The notes: generated by a model from the sequence alone, not told the origin. A DNA stretch of 64,000 nucleotides from Chloroflexaceae bacterium (GCA_025057155.1 JANWYD010000005.1:1-64000), one strand, 5' to 3'. Numbered from the stretch's first letter, positions 1-9,417 are shown. Translations and numbers: made by a program.

Positions 1-75
1 CCCCAACCCTCCCCCGCTGGGGGAGGGAGTCCGGCTCCTCCCCCCAACGGGGGGAGGCTGGGAGGGGGGCGGAAA
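1..75. repeat. G/C-tract inverted repeat, cut by the window edge
   Basis: A run of C-rich then G-rich tracts (ccctccccc / gggggaggg) can fold into a long hairpin. The same family recurs at about 1361-1445, 9445-9525, 13003-13065, 50467-50550, 52020-52060 and 52130-52205. It lies just past the 3' end of the glycosyltransferase gene and contains no gene. Confidence 0.6.
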
Positions 76-86
76 TGCCGCGAAAC

Positions 87-1307
87 TTACCAAACCCTCC
101 CCTCTGGCGGGAAGGCTTCGCCGCGTCTCTGGGCTTCAATCTCCTCCCGCGCCGCGATGCCCGCCGCGCCATGCGCCAGGGCCTGGAACAACTCCAGGTA
201 GCGCCGCGCCGCAGCGTCCCAGGAGAAGGCGGCGGCGCGCGCGCGCGAGGCGGCGCCCATGCGCCGGGCCAGGTCGCGGTCGGCGGCGAGGCGGCGCAGA
301 TGATTGGCGAGCGCGTCCACATCGCCCCAGGCGAAGATCCAGCCGTTGACGCCCTCGGCGACCAGTTCGGCGGCGCCGCCGGTGCGGGTAACCACCACGG
401 GCAGGCCGGACGCCATGGCTTCGAGGGTTGCCACGCTCATCCCCTCGTTGTAGGACGGGAGGACGAAGACATGGGCGCTGGCATAGCGGGTGGCGATGTG
501 CTCGCGGGCCACATAACCCGCGAACGTGACCCGCTCAGCCACGCCGAGGCGCTGCGCCAGGTCCTGGTATGCGGCGCGCGCGTCTCCCTCGCCGACCAGT
601 TCGAGGCGCAGGTCGTGTCCTTCGGCCACGAGGCGGCGCAGAGCCTCAATCAGGTGGGCCTGCCCCTTGCGCTCGATCAGCCGCGCCACGCAGATCACCC
701 GCAGCGGGCCGCCATCGGCGATGGGCGCCGGGTGAAAGGCCGACAGGTCCACGCCGTTCGCAATAAGATCAATCTTTAGCTCTGGACTGATAGTCCGGAT
801 CATATCGGCCTCGCCCTGGCACTTGGCCACTACCCGCCCGGCATCGCGCCAGATGGCCTTGATCACCGGCGTCAGGACGGGGTATAGCGGCCCGTAGCGT
901 TGCTCGAAGCCAGGAATGTCGGGGCCGCAGACGCGCACCAGGTAGGGCAGGCCGGTGAGGCGCCGCAGGGCCAGGGCCACACCCCCGGCGGGCACAGCGC
1001 TCCAGGCGAACACCAGGTCATACGGCGCGGCCCGGTGCAGGCGGAGGGCGAGGGGCAGGGCCCGGGCGGCGTAGGTGAGCAGTTCGCGGTTGCTGGAGTG
1101 GTGGATGTTGCGGTTGTTGACCGGGGTCTTGAAGATCCGCGCGCCCGGGGCGAAGGTCTCCTGTTCGGCGCGCCGGCCCAGGGCCGAGGTCACCAGGTCA
1201 ATCTCCAGCTCCGGCATACCCGCCAGGCGCTCCAGGATGGCCCGGTTCACCGTGCCCGTGCCGCCACCGAGGGGCGGAAACTCGTTGTTGAGCATGAGGA
1301 TGCGCAT
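87..1307 (-). CDS. Glycosyltransferase family 4 (GT-B fold)
   Basis: A 406-residue GT4 enzyme that probably transfers a sugar from a nucleotide-sugar donor onto a glycan or lipid acceptor in the cytoplasm. The N-terminus starts MRILMLNNEFPP with a glycine-rich GGGTG loop, as in GT4 acceptor domains. The C-terminal half has VARLIERKGQ and the EX7E-type motif NEGMSVATLEAMASG, which binds the donor nucleotide-sugar. The start at 1307 is preferred over the upstream ATG at 1352 because the family begins at MRIL. The next gene on the same strand is a polyprenyl-phosphate glycosyltransferase (1723-2883) about 415 bases upstream, so both may serve cell-surface glycan synthesis. The exact sugar and acceptor cannot be told from sequence. 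Confidence 0.85.
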   Translation of the reverse strand: MRILMLNNEFPPLGGGTGTVNRAILERLAGMPELEIDLVTSALGRRAEQETFAPGARIFKTPVNNRNIHHSSNRELLTYAARALPLALRLHRAAPYDLVFAWSAVPAGGVALALRRLTGLPYLVRVCGPDIPGFEQRYGPLYPVLTPVIKAIWRDAGRVVAKCQGEADMIRTISPELKIDLIANGVDLSAFHPAPIADGGPLRVICVARLIERKGQAHLIEALRRLVAEGHDLRLELVGEGDARAAYQDLAQRLGVAERVTFAGYVAREHIATRYASAHVFVLPSYNEGMSVATLEAMASGLPVVVTRTGGAAELVAEGVNGWIFAWGDVDALANHLRRLAADRDLARRMGAASRARAAAFSWDAAARRYLELFQALAHGAAGIAAREEIEAQRRGEAFPPEGRVW

Positions 1308-1722
1308 GCGCCGTGCCTGTTGACATGGTTTCACAGGTGCGTTACCGTTCACGGGTTCCGCCCCTCTCCCAGCCTCTCCCCGTTGGGGGGAGGAGCCAGA
1401 CTTCCTCCCCCGGCGGGGAAGGGCTGGGGAGGGGGCGGAGGTTTAGCGAAAGACTTTGTTTACAGACTAATCAGTCGCCAACTTCTAAATGCCCCAAATG
1501 ATCGGAATCTATCCGGTATAGCCCGCGCAGGGGGGCTTCGCAGCGATAGCCCGCGGCTTCAGCCGCCGGGCTACGGGGTGAATACCGGTTTATATAATCT
1601 TCATCAGCCGCCGGGCTACCGGGCGAATACCGGTTTATATTCTTAATCTTCATTTCCTATGGGGAATGGGACGCGAGGAAGCGCCTGAACGCTCTACTCT
1701 GTGAGCTCCCGGCCCATCCCGT
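1308..1722. other. Intergenic gap filled with repeats
   Basis: No gene is visible. The stretch holds a G/C-tract hairpin (1361-1445) followed by a sequence like the terminal repeat of the element at 50435-50579, and then one copy of the GCCCGGCGGCTGAAG palindromic repeat (1507-1640). Confidence 0.6.
1507..1640. repeat. Dispersed palindromic repeat, copy 1 (about 1.4 units)
   Basis: This copy contains tagcccgcggcttcagccg and a second partial unit (gccgccgggctac). On the minus strand it matches the copies at 45808-45910 and 50311-50425, including the flanking gatgaagatt and gcgggctataccgga blocks. The core is a near-perfect palindrome, so it resembles a REP-type or MITE-type element. Confidence 0.7.
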
Positions 1723-2883
1723 TCAAGACTCTCGATACCGATACACCTGGCGCGTCACGTAGAGCGGGCGGGCCTTGACCTCCTCGAAGATCCGCCCGAC
1801 GTACTCGCCGATCACCCCGATGGTGATCAACTGGATGCCGGCCAGGAAGAAGATGGCTACGACCAGGGTGGCGAAGCCGGGCGGCGAGAGGCCGATGGTC
1901 AGCTTCTGGATGGTATAGGCGATGGCAATCAGGATGGAGAGGAACGAAACCGCCAGCCCGGCCAGGGAGATCATGCGCAGGGGCACGAAACTGAAGGAGA
2001 TCAGCCCGTCGAGGGCCAGGTAGATCAGCTTCTTGAAGGTGTACTTGGGCTTGCCGGCGTAACGGGCGTGGCGCTCGTAGGCCAGGCCGGTCTGATTCAG
2101 GCCGACCCAGGTGCGAATGCCGCGCACGAAGCGGTTGCGTTCGGGCATGCCGTTGAGCAGGTCTACGACGCGCCGGTCCATGATGCAGAAGTCGCCGGCG
2201 TCAAGGGGGATGTCAATGTGGGCGATGCGCTTGAGCAGGCGATAGAAGAGGGCGTAGGCTGCGCGCTTGAGGGGCCCTTCTTTGCGCTGTTCGCGGATGG
2301 CGTAGACCACGTCGTAGCCTTCGCGCCATTTGGCGATGAACTGGGGCAGAACCTCCGGCGGGTCCTGCAGATCGGCGTCCATAATGATCACCGCCGCGCC
2401 GCGGCTGTGGTCAAGCCCCGCGCTGATAGCCACCTGGTGGCCGAAGTTGCGCGCCAGGTCCACGGCAACTACCCGCGGGTCGCTGGCGGCCAGATCGCGC
2501 AACAGGGCCAGGGTGCGGTCCTGGCTGCCATCGTTGACGAAGATGATCTCGTAGTCCAGGTTCAGCGGGTCGAGTGTCGCAGTCAGGCGCGCGTAGAGGG
2601 CAGGCAGGTTTTCTTCTTCATTGTAAGCGGGGACGACGACCGACAGTTCGACCTCCTTATCGGGGTCGTAGCCGGTCCCCGCAGGGTCTGGAGGCGCGAC
2701 GGCCCTGGCCAGGCGCGCGCCGCTTCGGGACTCGGTCAGCGCGGCCAGGGCGCGACAGAAGCGCAGCGCCGCCTCGGGATCGTCGGTGGGGATGAAGGGG
2801 GCGGGAACGGCGCGGGCCTCGACCGTCTCAGACGCTTCGAGGAAGGACACGCGCTCTTGAAGATCCACGGCTGTCTGTCCCAT
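1723..2883 (-). CDS. Polyprenyl-phosphate glycosyltransferase (GT2, DPM1/GtrB-like)
   Basis: A 386-residue membrane-anchored GT2 enzyme expected to load a sugar onto a polyprenyl phosphate at the inner face of the membrane. The catalytic domain follows a roughly 85-residue N-terminal extension: VVVPAYNEEENLPALY, then FVNDGSQDRT, then the DXD-type DADLQDPPE. Two C-terminal membrane segments follow (MISLAGLAVSFLSILIAIAY and FATLVVAIFFLAGIQLITIG), the usual GtrB/ArnC-type arrangement. The start at 2883 (MGQTAVDL) has an AAAGAG stretch upstream; the ATG at 2928 is possible but less likely. Substrate is unknown. Confidence 0.88.
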   Translation of the reverse strand: MGQTAVDLQERVSFLEASETVEARAVPAPFIPTDDPEAALRFCRALAALTESRSGARLARAVAPPDPAGTGYDPDKEVELSVVVPAYNEEENLPALYARLTATLDPLNLDYEIIFVNDGSQDRTLALLRDLAASDPRVVAVDLARNFGHQVAISAGLDHSRGAAVIIMDADLQDPPEVLPQFIAKWREGYDVVYAIREQRKEGPLKRAAYALFYRLLKRIAHIDIPLDAGDFCIMDRRVVDLLNGMPERNRFVRGIRTWVGLNQTGLAYERHARYAGKPKYTFKKLIYLALDGLISFSFVPLRMISLAGLAVSFLSILIAIAYTIQKLTIGLSPPGFATLVVAIFFLAGIQLITIGVIGEYVGRIFEEVKARPLYVTRQVYRYRES

Positions 2884-3417
2884 AGCGCTCTCTTTCTGGC
2901 GAACGCCGATGAAATGCTCGCGCCTCATGATTTACTACGCTGGACCGAGAAGCAATAGCCTGATCATCCCAGGCGGCGGTGGAATTTTGGATTTTGGATT
3001 TTGGATTTTGGATTTTGGTCTCTGGCAAGGTTTGCGCCTATGCAGGATAGCATTCGGGTATTACGGCAGTGTTCCCTTGCGCGCCGCGCGGCGGGGTGGG
3101 AAAAACCCGCTTGCCCCTGCCGCAACCCGGAGGGTTGCGCGACCGCAGCGCCATTGGTCGGCGTAGAGACGGCCCGCCGGGCGGTCTCTATGCCGCCGGG
3201 GGCGGGCAGGCGGGGCCGCCACGGTCGCCGACCGTGCGGGGTGTTGCGTATGGGCGTCGCGACGCGCATGTGCTGGCGGCTGCACGGTTACACGCGTTAC
3301 ACCTGGCGTCGGGGCCGGGCTGCACGACCGGCGGACAAAGAGAGTATACTTGTGAGGGCGAAGCCCTGCCAGGCCCCACGCCCTCGTAGCGCATATTTAC
3401 AGCAGTCTGGTGCAGCG
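2884..3417. other. Divergent intergenic region with hairpins and a possible promoter
   Basis: No gene is supported. It contains a GATTTTGG tandem tract (2983-3018) and several GC-rich hairpins, such as gagacggcccgccgggcggtc near 3166 and gcaacccggagggttgc near 3122. A -10-like TATACT lies at 3345-3350, 68 bases before the reductase gene. No good -35 is seen, so the promoter call is weak. Confidence 0.5.
2983..3018. repeat. GATTTTGG tandem repeat
   Basis: Back-to-back gattttg units; read on the minus strand they encode NPKSKIQ-type peptides. Related tracts occur at 12848-12880, 43503-43540, 45585-45640 and 46338-46355. Confidence 0.75.
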
Positions 3418-4131
3418 ATGAGTGTGAACCACGACCGTTCCACGCCCTGGTCCGCCGCGGATCTTGCCGCATTGAACGCGCGCTTCCGCGATCGCCCGCC
3501 CGAAGAGTTGCTCGCCTGGGCCGCCGAGCGCTTTGGCGAACAGACGGCGCTGACATGCAGCTTCGGCGGCGCGTCGGGTATGGTGCTGCTCGACCTGGTG
3601 GCCCGCCGGCGCCTGCCTATCACGATCCTCTTTCTCGACACCGACCTGCTCTTCCCCGAAACCTATCATCTGGCCGCCGAGGTTGAACGGCGGTACGGGC
3701 TGACGGTCAAACGCCAGCGTCCCGCCCTCAGTCTGGAGGAACAGGCGCGCCGGCATGGCCCGGAGTTGTATGCCCGCGACCCGGACCGCTGCTGCGCCAT
3801 CCGCAAGGTAGCCCCCCTGGCCGAGGCCCTGCGCCCCTACCGGGCCTGGGTCAGCGGCATTCGCCGCGAGCAGACTGCCCAGCGCGCCGCCACCGAACTG
3901 GCGGCCTGGGACGCCCGGCACGGTCTGCTCAAGCTCAGCCCGCTGGCGGCCTGGAGCGAGCGCGAGGTGTGGGCCTACATTCAGGCCCATCAGGTCCCCT
4001 ATAACCCGCTGCTCGACCGCGGCTACCCCAGCCTTGGCTGCGCGCCCTGCACCTGCCCGGCCAGCCCCGACAATCCGCGCGCCGGGCGCTGGAGCGGTTT
4101 CGCGAAGACCGAGTGCGGGATCCACGGGTGA
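3418..4131 (+). CDS. cysH: Phosphoadenylyl/adenylyl-sulfate reductase
   Basis: A 237-residue reductase converting APS or PAPS to sulfite in assimilatory sulfate reduction. The PP-loop-type site TCSFGGASG (about residues 46-54) and FLDTD (72-76) bind the nucleotide. The pairs C125-C126 and C208/C211 are the [4Fe-4S] ligands typical of the cluster-containing APS-reducing type. The C-terminal KTECGIHG carries the catalytic cysteine, C233. The start at 3418 matches family length; an in-frame extension to 3001 runs through repeats and is rejected. No other sulfate-assimilation gene is adjacent. The cluster ligands favour APS over PAPS, which is inference from the family. Confidence 0.93.
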   Translation: MSVNHDRSTPWSAADLAALNARFRDRPPEELLAWAAERFGEQTALTCSFGGASGMVLLDLVARRRLPITILFLDTDLLFPETYHLAAEVERRYGLTVKRQRPALSLEEQARRHGPELYARDPDRCCAIRKVAPLAEALRPYRAWVSGIRREQTAQRAATELAAWDARHGLLKLSPLAAWSEREVWAYIQAHQVPYNPLLDRGYPSLGCAPCTCPASPDNPRAGRWSGFAKTECGIHG

Positions 4132-4134
4132 GGC

Positions 4135-4195
4135 GTGGAGGTGTGGAGGTGTGAGGTGTAGAGCTACGGAACTGAAAACACCTCCACACCTCCAC
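4135..4195. terminator. GTGGAGGTGT hairpin after cysH (copy 1 of 4)
   Basis: A perfect 18-base inverted repeat, GTGGAGGTGTGGAGGTGT (4135-4152) against 4178-4195, with a 25-base loop. It begins three bases after the cysH stop. The same hairpin follows three other stop codons in the window. It could act as a terminator or mRNA 3' stabiliser, but there is no U-tract. Confidence 0.55.
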
Positions 4196-4286
4196 GGCGT
4201 GCGCCGGGTTCTCGGATGCGGTATCATTCCCTCCAGCAGCATTCGCCTTTGACGCGCCGGAAGCGTCGCGCATCAGGAGGTGTTCA

Positions 4287-6266
4287 ATGACGAACGTTCC
4301 CGCTCCGCGCCTGCTGTGGACGCCCTCGCAGGCGTTGCAGGACAGCAGCAACATCCGCGCCTACATGCGCTGGCTTGAGACCACGCGCGGCCTGCGCTTC
4401 ACCACCTACGACGAGTTGTGGCGCTGGTCGGTCAGCGACCTCGAGGCCTTCTGGGAGTCGCTCTGGGAGTACTTCCACATCCGCTCGGCCACGCCCTACA
4501 CCCGTGTGCTTTCCGGCCATGAGATGCCCGGCGCGCGCTGGTTCGAGGGCGCGACGCTCAACTACGTTGAGCACGTATTCCGCCGGGCCACGCCCGACTA
4601 TCCCGCGGCCCTGTTTCAGTCGGAGCGCCAGCCGCTGACGCCGATCAGTTGGGCCGACCTGGAGCGCCAGGTTGCCAGCGTCGCCGCGGCGCTGCGGGAC
4701 CTCGGCGTTGGCACGGGTGATCGAGTGGTCGGCTACGTGCCGAATATCCCCCAGGCCCTGGTGGCCTTCCTCGCCGCCGCCAGCCTGGGCGCCATCTGGT
4801 CGAGTTGTTCGCCCGACTTCGGCAGCCCCAGCGTGATCGACCGTTTCAAGCAGATCGAGCCGAAGGTGCTCGTGGCGGTGGACGGCTACCAGTACGGCGG
4901 CAAGCCGTTCGACCGGCGCGCCGTGGTGGCCGAGATTCAGGCCGCCCTGCCGACCCTGGAGGCGACCATCTTTGTGCCCTACCTCGACCCCCAGGCCGCG
5001 CCAGAGGGTCTCTCCGGGCGCATTCTCGCCTGGGAGACGGCCCTGGCGACGCCAGGGGAGTTGCGTTACGAGATGGTCCCCTTCGAGCACCCGCTCTGGG
5101 TGCTCTACTCCTCCGGGACCACCGGCCTGCCCAAGCCAATTGTGCAGAGCCAGGGCGGCATTCTCATCCAGCATCTCAAGGAGTTGCACCTGCACCTCAA
5201 CCTCAAGCCGGGGGATCGCTTCTTCTGGTACACCACCACCGGCTGGATGATGTGGAACTTCCTCATCGGCGGCCTGCTGGCAGGCGCGACGGTGCTACTC
5301 TACGACGGCAGCCCGGCCTATCCCGACATGGGCGCGCTCTGGCGGCTCGCCGCGGAGAGCCGGATGACCTTCTTCGGCACCAGCGCCGGGTACATCACCG
5401 CGCTGATGAAGAGCGACGTGGAACCGGGCCGGCAGTACGACCTGAGCGCCCTGGTCGGCATAGGTTCCACCGGCTCGCCCCTGCCGCCCGAGGGCTTTGA
5501 ATGGGTCTACGAGCATGTCAAGTCGGACCTGTGGCTGGCCTCGATCAGCGGGGGCACCGATGTGTGCGGGTGCTTCATCGCCGGGGCGCCGATCCTGCCG
5601 GTCTACAGCGGCGAGCTCCAGTGCCGCGCCCTGGGGGTCAACGCCCAGGCCTACGATGCCGACGGCAACAGCGTTATCGGCGTGATGGGCGAACTGGTGA
5701 TCACCGAGCCGATGCCCTCGATGCCGATCTATTTCTGGAACGACCCCGATGGGCGGCGCTACCGCGAGAGCTACTTCGAGATGTACCCCGGCAAATGGCG
5801 CCACGGCGACTGGGTGGTGATCAACGAGCGGGGCGGGGTGGTGATCTACGGGCGCTCAGACAGCACGATCAACCGCCAGGGCGTGCGCATGGGCAGCAGC
5901 GAGATCTACCGCGTGGTCGAGAGTCTCCCCGAAGTGCTTGACAGCCTGGTGGTGGACCTGGAGGGACTGGGCGGTGCGTCATACATGCCGCTCTTCGTCG
6001 TGTTGCGCGAGGGGGTGGAGCTTGATGCGGCCCTGGAGCGCAAGATCAAAGATGCGATCCGCACGGCTCTGTCGCCGCGCCACGTGCCCGACGCGATTTT
6101 CGCCATTCCCGATGTGCCGCGCACGCTCTCAGGCAAGAAGCTGGAAGTGCCGGTGAAGAAGATCCTCATGGGCGTGCCGGTGGAACGGGCGGCCAATCCC
6201 GACTCGCTGCGCAACCCCGAGTTGTTGCCGTTTTTCGTGGAACTGGCGGCGAAGCTCAGGGGGTAG
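4287..6266 (+). CDS. Acetoacetate-CoA ligase
   Basis: A 659-residue ANL-superfamily enzyme activating acetoacetate with ATP and CoA to acetoacetyl-CoA, feeding ketone-body or polyhydroxybutyrate metabolism. The N-terminal acetyl-CoA-synthetase-type domain (WFEGATLNYVEHVF) is followed by the AMP-binding loop YSSGTTGLPKPIV (about 273-285). Then come the ISGGTDVCG motif, the hinge region DSTINRQGVRMGSSEIYR and a C-terminal SGKKLEVPVKK containing the conserved catalytic lysine. Length matches the acetoacetyl-CoA synthetase family (about 650) and the WFEGATLNY signature is typical of it. A strong Shine-Dalgarno AGGAGG lies about six bases before the ATG. No thiolase or transferase genes are adjacent. 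Confidence 0.9.
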   Translation: MTNVPAPRLLWTPSQALQDSSNIRAYMRWLETTRGLRFTTYDELWRWSVSDLEAFWESLWEYFHIRSATPYTRVLSGHEMPGARWFEGATLNYVEHVFRRATPDYPAALFQSERQPLTPISWADLERQVASVAAALRDLGVGTGDRVVGYVPNIPQALVAFLAAASLGAIWSSCSPDFGSPSVIDRFKQIEPKVLVAVDGYQYGGKPFDRRAVVAEIQAALPTLEATIFVPYLDPQAAPEGLSGRILAWETALATPGELRYEMVPFEHPLWVLYSSGTTGLPKPIVQSQGGILIQHLKELHLHLNLKPGDRFFWYTTTGWMMWNFLIGGLLAGATVLLYDGSPAYPDMGALWRLAAESRMTFFGTSAGYITALMKSDVEPGRQYDLSALVGIGSTGSPLPPEGFEWVYEHVKSDLWLASISGGTDVCGCFIAGAPILPVYSGELQCRALGVNAQAYDADGNSVIGVMGELVITEPMPSMPIYFWNDPDGRRYRESYFEMYPGKWRHGDWVVINERGGVVIYGRSDSTINRQGVRMGSSEIYRVVESLPEVLDSLVVDLEGLGGASYMPLFVVLREGVELDAALERKIKDAIRTALSPRHVPDAIFAIPDVPRTLSGKKLEVPVKKILMGVPVERAANPDSLRNPELLPFFVELAAKLRG

Positions 6267-6272
6267 TTCCCG

Positions 6273-6318
6273 GTGGAGGTGTGGAGCTGAAAACACCTCC
6301 GCATCTCCACACCTCCAC
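6273..6318. terminator. GTGGAGGTGT hairpin between convergent genes (copy 2 of 4)
   Basis: A perfect 14-base stem, GTGGAGGTGTGGAG (6273-6286) against 6305-6318, with an 18-base loop. It lies between the ligase stop (6266) and the end of the convergent acyltransferase gene (6332), where a bidirectional terminator would fit. Confidence 0.55.
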
Positions 6319-6331
6319 ACCTCCACATCCC

Positions 6332-6997
6332 TCACTCACCGACGGCAGGCTCAGGGGCGCCGAGGCGAATAATCGCCGCCCGCACCTCATCGGCGGCGCT
6401 CTGCCAGGTGGCGCGCAACCTGGGGTGCGCCTTCGGGTACATCGGCGCGCCAAAGTAGACATGCACCTTGAAGGGGCGTGGAATGAGCACGCCCTTGGGC
6501 ATCACGCGGGTCGTGCCTTCGATGTAGGTAGGAATGACCGGGGTGCCGGGGAACTCGGCGATCAGTTTGCCGATCCCGGCGCGGAAGGGGCCGATGGTCC
6601 CATCGGAGCTGCGCGTGCCTTCAGGGAAGAGGAGCAGCACGTAGCCCTCGCGGAGGGCGCGCGCAGCGTGGCGCAGCGGGTCCTGGCCCCCGCGCCGGTC
6701 ACGAGCGACGGGAATAGCGTTGAAGAGCACTCGTGAGGCGAACTGCTGCGGCCCGCCCTGAAAAAAATAATCCTGAGCCGCGGCGGCGACGAAGCGCTCC
6801 CGCGCGTGACGGGGCAGCGAGGCGAAGACAACTGCCGTATCAGCGTGACTGCAGTGATTGGCGGCGATAATACATGCGCCCTCAGTGGGGATGTGTTCGC
6901 GTCCCTCAACTGCCGGTCGCGCGTAGATCCATACAAAACGCACAAACAGACCAGGAAGGAACCGGGCCGCGACATGGCGGCTCTTGTAGAGGCTCAT
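6332..6997 (-). CDS. 1-acyl-sn-glycerol-3-phosphate acyltransferase family protein
   Basis: A 221-residue PlsC-like membrane-associated enzyme that likely adds an acyl chain to lysophosphatidic acid during phospholipid synthesis. The catalytic NHxxxxD motif is NHCSHAD (about residues 47-53) and the glycerol-phosphate-binding FPEGTRS is present (about 126-132). The later VIPTYIEGT matches the fourth conserved block. The N-terminal FLPGLFVRFVWIY is hydrophobic and may dip into the membrane. Upstream Shine-Dalgarno is weak. It stands alone on the minus strand. Other acyltransferases of the family cannot be excluded. Confidence 0.88.
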   Translation of the reverse strand: MSLYKSRHVAARFLPGLFVRFVWIYARPAVEGREHIPTEGACIIAANHCSHADTAVVFASLPRHARERFVAAAAQDYFFQGGPQQFASRVLFNAIPVARDRRGGQDPLRHAARALREGYVLLLFPEGTRSSDGTIGPFRAGIGKLIAEFPGTPVIPTYIEGTTRVMPKGVLIPRPFKVHVYFGAPMYPKAHPRLRATWQSAADEVRAAIIRLGAPEPAVGE

Positions 6998-7254
6998 CGT
7001 CGTTCCGCCAGATGATTAGAGCACTGACCGGAATGCTTGATCCACTGAGGACACTGAGCCGTATGGCTCTCGGCGCGAGTGCCGCCATCATTACGGATCA
7101 ATCTTTTCGAGAAACGCTATAGACATTCGTACCAGGCAACGCTTTATTGTACCGCAACTCGGGGCAGCAACGCCGAACAGGGCGGGCCTTGCCCTCCCGG
7201 GCCCGCCTCTGAAGGCGGCTTCAGGGAACGCGTAGTTGACCCGCAGATTGCGCT

Positions 7255-9417
7255 TTACGGCGACGGCGCCCCCCACAGCAGCGCCTGGCCCCCGCTGATG
7301 GTCGCCGCCAGGCGCTGCTCCGGCCCCAGCGCCATCGCGCTGGCCGGGGTCTTCAGCGCGCCTGCCTGCTGTCCGCTCGCTGTTGCGTAGAAGACCGGGC
7401 CGCCAGGGGTGTTTACCAGCAGCAGTTGTCCATCGGCGCTGAGGCGCGGCTCGCTGGCATCGGGCGCAACCGGCCAGCGGTCCAGTTGGACGCCCTGGGC
7501 GACGTCCCAGATAAAGGCCGCGCCGCCCGCCAGTCCCACGAGCCGGGCGCCGTCGGGGCCGAAGCTCAGCGCCTCCACCAGACTCCCCGTGCGGCCCACG
7601 TTTCGCAGCGCCCCATCTCCGACCGTGAGGAGCCACACCTCGCCCGCGGCGACGCCAATGGCCAGCGTGGCGCCATCGTCGGTGAAGGCCAGAGCAGAGG
7701 GGTCGGCCGGGGTTTTGAGCGTCCGTTCCTCGCCGTTCGGGCGCCGCAGGACCAGGTTGCCCTCGGGACCACGCCAGGCCGCCGCCGAGCCATCGGGGGC
7801 GAAGGCCAGCGCCTGCGGGGCGCTGTCGAGCGGGTTGCCGGCTTCATCAACCGCCGGGGGGAGATCGCCGATCGCGCTCAGGATCGTGCCGTCGGCAATG
7901 TTCCAGGTGACAATTTTGCTAAAACCAATCGCTGCGCAACCGTAGCGCGCCAGGACGCTGACGCGCCGCCCGTCGGGACTAAAGCGCAACCCGCTCAGGG
8001 CGAAAACGAAATCCTCGGGCGCTGTTGCCAGCACCGCGCGCTGTGTCCCTGTCGCCACGTTCCACAGTTCCACCTGGCCCACCGGGCGGCTATTCTCATC
8101 GCTGACAACGGCGGCGAGGGCCAGCGTCGCGCCATCGGGGCTGAAGGCGATGTCGGTGTACGCCGCGAGGTCGCGTTCCACAACCGCGCCGCCAGCCAGA
8201 TCCGCCACTCGCACCTGGCCGTTGCGCCCCAGGGCGATCCGTTTGCCGTCGGGAGCGTAGACGACACTGACGCTGGCATCGTCCTCGTAGCGCACGGCGC
8301 CATCGGTGGTCGCGCTAACCCGCGCCCCGCCGGGCGGGCAGTCGCCGAGGAGCGGCGTCAGGGTGGCGAGGGTGTCACGCCGGGGGGCGAAACGAGGTTC
8401 CTCGGCAGGCGGCAGGTCGCCGGCGCGGTTCACGCCGGCAAGACGGCGCCGTTCACGTCCGGCGGCAAGGTCCCAGACAATCAGGTCCGGGCCGTCTACA
8501 CTCAGCAGGTCGCGCCCATCGGGGCTGAAGGCGACCGCCGACACCAGGCTGCCGGGCACACCGATTATCTTCGCGCCGTCCGGCAGGCTATAGATCGTCA
8601 CCCGGTCATTAAGCACCACGGCCACCCGGCCGCCGTCCGGGCTGAAAGCGGGCGCGGCGCCCTCAACTTCCAGCACCGGCTGGTTGTCACCGGCCGGGTA
8701 GACGCGAGTGATTGAGGGATCTGTGAGTCTGTTCTCAACGGTAGCGAGATAGCGGCCATCGTCACTGAAGCGAGGCGCGTTGCCGGGTAGTTCGGCGACA
8801 CGGGCGCCATCGGTGGCGCGCCATAGCCAGGTAACCCCGTCTTCAAGCTGGTAGGATGGGCTGCTCGTCGCCAGCAGGTTTCCGTCAGGCGCGAAGCGCG
8901 GAGTGCCGCCCCGCAGTTCAGCGATTGGCGCAGCGTCGGCGGCGCGCCGCAGGACGGCGCGACCCTGCTCATTGTCGCCGGGCGTGGCGTGGGCCAGGAG
9001 CGCGCCGCCGGGCGACAGGGCGAGATCATAAGCGGCGCCGACGGCCTCGAAGCGGGCCAGCTTGAGGTCGGGAAGACGCAACCAGGCGATGCCGGCGGTC
9101 GTGCCCACTACCAGGGCGTCATCGCTGAGGGCGAAGCTGGCGAAGCCCCCCAGGCCAATCGAGCGTAGCCGGGCGATCCGGCCTACCGTTTCGGGACCGA
9201 GACGGGTGGCGGGCAATTCGGGCGTGGCCAGAGGCGATGGCAACGCCTCTGGCACGGTGGTAGGGACCGTGGGCGCTGTAGGCGCGATAACCGCGGCGGT
9301 CGGGGCGAGGGGGGCCATGGTCGCGGTGGGGACGGGCGTGGCGGCCGACGGTGGCGAAGCGCAGGCGGTAAGGGCCAGGGCGAGAAGGAGCGTGAGAAGC
9401 CGCGGGTAATGTTGCAT
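7255..9417 (-). CDS. WD40/PD40-like beta-propeller lipoprotein
   Basis: A 720-residue predicted lipoprotein. The N-terminus is a signal peptide ending in the lipobox LTAC (Cys about 19), followed by an Ala/Pro/Thr-rich linker. The rest is a long series of propeller blades with repeated SPDG, FAPDG and FSPDG turns (for example AFSPDGRDLLSV and FSPDGATLALA), enough for more than one propeller. It is probably an extracytoplasmic binding scaffold; no catalytic motif is seen. The start at 9417 has AAGGGAAG upstream and places the signal peptide at the N-terminus; an upstream ATG at 9471 is rejected. It lies downstream of gcvPB on the same strand but is separated by about 360 bases of repeats. Confidence 0.82.
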   Translation of the reverse strand: MQHYPRLLTLLLALALTACASPPSAATPVPTATMAPLAPTAAVIAPTAPTVPTTVPEALPSPLATPELPATRLGPETVGRIARLRSIGLGGFASFALSDDALVVGTTAGIAWLRLPDLKLARFEAVGAAYDLALSPGGALLAHATPGDNEQGRAVLRRAADAAPIAELRGGTPRFAPDGNLLATSSPSYQLEDGVTWLWRATDGARVAELPGNAPRFSDDGRYLATVENRLTDPSITRVYPAGDNQPVLEVEGAAPAFSPDGGRVAVVLNDRVTIYSLPDGAKIIGVPGSLVSAVAFSPDGRDLLSVDGPDLIVWDLAAGRERRRLAGVNRAGDLPPAEEPRFAPRRDTLATLTPLLGDCPPGGARVSATTDGAVRYEDDASVSVVYAPDGKRIALGRNGQVRVADLAGGAVVERDLAAYTDIAFSPDGATLALAAVVSDENSRPVGQVELWNVATGTQRAVLATAPEDFVFALSGLRFSPDGRRVSVLARYGCAAIGFSKIVTWNIADGTILSAIGDLPPAVDEAGNPLDSAPQALAFAPDGSAAAWRGPEGNLVLRRPNGEERTLKTPADPSALAFTDDGATLAIGVAAGEVWLLTVGDGALRNVGRTGSLVEALSFGPDGARLVGLAGGAAFIWDVAQGVQLDRWPVAPDASEPRLSADGQLLLVNTPGGPVFYATASGQQAGALKTPASAMALGPEQRLAATISGGQALLWGAPSP

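Noticed and set aside
1090-1130. An AAC-rich stretch on the minus strand that could be a DGR template repeat
   Set aside because: It codes for NNRNIHHSSN within a normal glycosyltransferase and has no similarity to the FGE end at 49546.
3001-3417. N-terminal extension of cysH to 3001
   Set aside because: It would translate the GATTTTGG repeat and hairpins; the family starts at the ATG at 3418.
7426-8715. A 429-codon plus-strand frame
   Set aside because: It is antisense to the beta-propeller lipoprotein gene and shows the composition of a shadow frame.
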